Part shown: one piece after another, positions 51,022-52,388 of the stretch
Layout: each line of letters starts with the position of its first letter
Numbering within the stretch: the stretch's first letter is position 1
Notes under the pieces: generated by a model
Told to the model about the DNA's origin: nothing
What the model saw: only the letters and a program-made list of their open reading frames with translations
Databases searched by the model: none
Position numbers and translations under genes: made by a program
Origin: Bordetella parapertussis
Lineage (GTDB): Bacteria; Pseudomonadota; Gammaproteobacteria; Burkholderiales; SG8-41
Direction: 5' to 3'
DNA: 52,388 bases
Assembly: GCA_945885345.1 (NCBI GenBank)
Contig: CAMCYP010000025.1
Coordinates: 1-52,388 of the forward strand

Positions 51022-51747
51022 ATGGACGGCGTAGCGGTAGTGACGGGGGCTAGTTCCGGCATCGGCGAAGCGATTGCACAGGATCTGCTGGATCAGGGCT
51101 TGACCGTGGTGACCTTGCAGCGCCGCCCGCCGCGCATCAAACATGCGCGCATCCTGCATCACGAGGTTGATCTTGCCGACGCTGCGTCGGCGACCGCGGT
51201 GGCCAAAGAGGTTGCCGCCAAGTATCCCGTGCGTTATCTGGTCAACAATGCCGGTGCCAACCGGCCCGGGACTCTGGAGCAGGCCACGATCGACGACATG
51301 GACCATGTCTATGCGCTGAACGTCCGGGCCGCGATGATCCTGATCCAGACCTTGGTACCGGGCATGCGTCAGGCCAAATTCGGCCGCATTGTCAGCATTT
51401 CCTCACGGGCGATTTTGGGTAAAACCCAGCGCCTGGCCTACGCTGCCGGTAAGGCAGGACTGGTCGGCATGACAAGGGTGCTTTGCCTGGAGTTGGCCGG
51501 AGATGGCATCACGATCAACGCAGTTGCCCCAGGCCCGGTGGCCACCGAGTTGTTCGATAACGGCCATCCCAAAGGTAGTGCCAAGCGCCAGGCGGTGATC
51601 GACAGCATCCCGGTGAAATGGGTGGGCGGACCCAGGGATGTGGCGCGGGCGGTGAGTTTTTTCCTGAGCCCGGACAGCGGTTATATCTCAGGTCAGACCT
51701 TGTTCGTCTGTGGTGGCAGCAGTGTCAGCGGTTCTGGTGGGAATTGA
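51022..51747 (+). CDS. SDR family oxidoreductase
   Basis: A 241-residue classical short-chain dehydrogenase. It has TGASSGIG (8-15), NNAG (75-78) and the active site YAAGK (Tyr140, Lys144) preceded by SISSR. The end SGQTLFVCGGSS is the usual family C-terminus. It resembles 3-oxoacyl reductases and cyclohexanol-type dehydrogenases. AAGGAGAGC precedes the ATG. It diverges from the synthetase/crotonase operon and could supply the hydroxyacyl or ketone step, but that is only suggested by position. Confidence 0.9.
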   Translation: MDGVAVVTGASSGIGEAIAQDLLDQGLTVVTLQRRPPRIKHARILHHEVDLADAASATAVAKEVAAKYPVRYLVNNAGANRPGTLEQATIDDMDHVYALNVRAAMILIQTLVPGMRQAKFGRIVSISSRAILGKTQRLAYAAGKAGLVGMTRVLCLELAGDGITINAVAPGPVATELFDNGHPKGSAKRQAVIDSIPVKWVGGPRDVARAVSFFLSPDSGYISGQTLFVCGGSSVSGSGGN

Positions 51748-51748
51748 T

Positions 51749-51776
51749 TTAACACATTGTTTTTATTGCTATTTTA
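51749..51776 (-). repeat. Copy of an AT-rich dispersed motif
   Basis: The plus strand reads TTAACACATTGTTTTTATTG, then CTATTTTA. It differs from the copy at 30230 at about one position over 26 bases. It follows directly after the stop of the SDR gene. Confidence 0.6.
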
Positions 51777-52030
51777 CCATCCGCGGCAGGGTAAAATTGT
51801 TAGTATGCGCTCACATTAAGCGTCGAACAGGGCCGTAAAAACGGTCGGTAGTCCAGTTCCCCGGATCGGAGTGCCAGCAGCTGTCCCGCCAGTCACAACC
51901 AGGCTTCATGGGTGGCCAATTCACTGGTGCTGGATTGCCGCGATCCGGCCCGGCTTACGAGGATTTGCGCTTTGTCGGGGCAGATCACTGCTTGCCGATG
52001 TTTCTCCAGCATTTTTCATGCCCAGTTTCG
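51777..52030. other. Non-coding stretch before the tRNA promoter
   Basis: No gene is recognised in about 250 bases. Short open frames on both strands have no motif and run into the tRNA genes. I see no further repeats. A small RNA cannot be excluded, but no structure stands out by eye. Confidence 0.45.
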
Positions 52031-52059
52031 TTGACACTACGGCAGAATCTAACCATAAT
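52031..52059 (+). promoter_or_regulatory. Sigma-70 promoter of the tRNA pair
   Basis: TTGACA (52031-52036) and CATAAT (52054-52059) are 17 bases apart, close to consensus. Transcription would start near 52066, just before tRNA-Tyr at 52074. A strong promoter of this type is expected for tRNA genes. Confidence 0.85.
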
Positions 52060-52073
52060 TGTCGGTTTCGTTC

Positions 52074-52158
52074 GGAGGGGTTCCCGAGCGGTCAAAGGGG
52101 GCAGACTGTAAATCTGTTGGCTCAGCCTTCGAAGGTTCGAATCCAACCTTCTCCACCA
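52074..52158 (+). tRNA. tRNA-Tyr (GTA)
   Basis: An 85-base tRNA with encoded CCA. The acceptor stem pairs GGAGGGG with CTTCTCC (two G-T pairs). The anticodon loop CTGTAAA places GTA at 52108-52110. A long variable arm (about CTCAGCCTTCG) is as expected for bacterial tRNA-Tyr, and GGTTCGAATCC forms the T arm. Confidence 0.95.
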
Positions 52159-52196
52159 AAGAGGCGAACGCTTAGACGTACGCAAGCTCGAGACGG

Positions 52197-52270
52197 GCGG
52201 GTGTAGCTCAATGGTAGAGCAGAAGCCTTCCAAGCTTACGACGAGGGTTCGATTCCCTTCACCCGCTCCA
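52197..52270 (+). tRNA. tRNA-Gly (TCC)
   Basis: A 74-base tRNA with encoded CCA. The acceptor stem pairs GCGGGTG with CACCCGC. The anticodon loop CTTCCAA places TCC at 52229-52231, and GGTTCGATTCC forms the T arm. It lies 38 bases after tRNA-Tyr and is surely co-transcribed with it. Confidence 0.96.
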
Positions 52271-52388
52271 CGCTCAGTTTTTCGTAAGGGCATAGAGCGC
52301 TTGCGAAGACAGGCCCAGCCGGAGCGGTAGCGACGCCGGGTCAGTTGCAGCATACTTCGATCAATTACTTCACTGAACGCAGCTCCTT

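Overview
The window is high-GC chromosomal DNA, most likely from a betaproteobacterium of the Burkholderiales or a close relative. Three things suggest this. There are many periplasmic receptors of the Bug/TctC type without their membrane partners. The catabolic operons for CoA esters and organic acids are typical of the group. At the right end a tRNA-Tyr/tRNA-Gly pair sits behind a near-consensus sigma-70 promoter, the arrangement that usually precedes tRNA-Thr and tuf in Betaproteobacteria. No rRNA, CRISPR array, transposase or phage gene was found.

Layout. 1-1200: repeat-rich DNA, then what reads as a minimal integron, with an attI-like site, one 453-bp cassette coding for a small membrane protein and a well-formed attC; no integrase is present. 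1197-8274: three MFS transporters (two are tandem paralogues), a D-2-hydroxyacid dehydrogenase, a ThDP enzyme and a TRIC-type channel. 8330-11215: a hypothetical protein, a Bug-type protein without signal peptide and its coupled MFS transporter. 11349-15649: NDP-forming acyl-CoA synthetase, acyl-CoA dehydrogenase and SDR. 15656-17866: a YedE/YeeE sulfur-transport pair, a Crp/Fnr regulator and a DUF2892 protein, with two related palindromes as likely operators. 17872-21122: a Bug-gene remnant, a TPR protein ending in a 2OG-Fe(II) oxygenase-like domain, and an intact Bug receptor. 21183-25203: two divergent isocitrate lyase/PEP mutase-family lyases and a LeuC/LeuD-type hydratase. 25329-29310: GlcG-like protein, cupin, DSD1-type PLP enzyme, beta-hydroxyacid dehydrogenase and TAXI-type binding protein. 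29321-31187: amidohydrolase and DapA-family enzyme. 31441-35780: a Bug receptor, two cytosolic ModA-like proteins, a polytopic membrane protein and an exported ModA-like protein. 35928-39680: glycine-zipper protein, Bug receptor, and a coupled LVIVD beta-propeller/ModA-like pair. 39825-45070: pentonate-type IlvD/Edd dehydratase, HpcH aldolase, SLC13-type transporter and YqjM-like flavin oxidoreductase. 45107-51747: YgiQ radical SAM protein, a membrane protein, a crotonase with a second NDP-forming synthetase, and an SDR. The end carries the tRNAs.

How it fits together. Most genes look like short, loosely linked operons for taking up and degrading organic acids: receptors and transporters outside, then lyases, hydratases, dehydrogenases and CoA-activating enzymes. 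Substrates cannot be fixed from sequence. The best-supported guesses are a pentonate for the IlvD-type dehydratase (its three cluster cysteines are in place) and a substituted malate/maleate for the lyase plus LeuCD module.

Non-coding structure is unusually rich. Four inverted arrays of GTGA-headed octamers sit between co-directional genes. An AT-rich motif of about 26 bp recurs in at least six intergenic gaps, in both orientations. Several long inverted repeats of types common in Proteobacteria are present. Five solute-binding-protein folds in the window have no export signal. I read everything by eye; family calls rest on motifs and length, not on searches.
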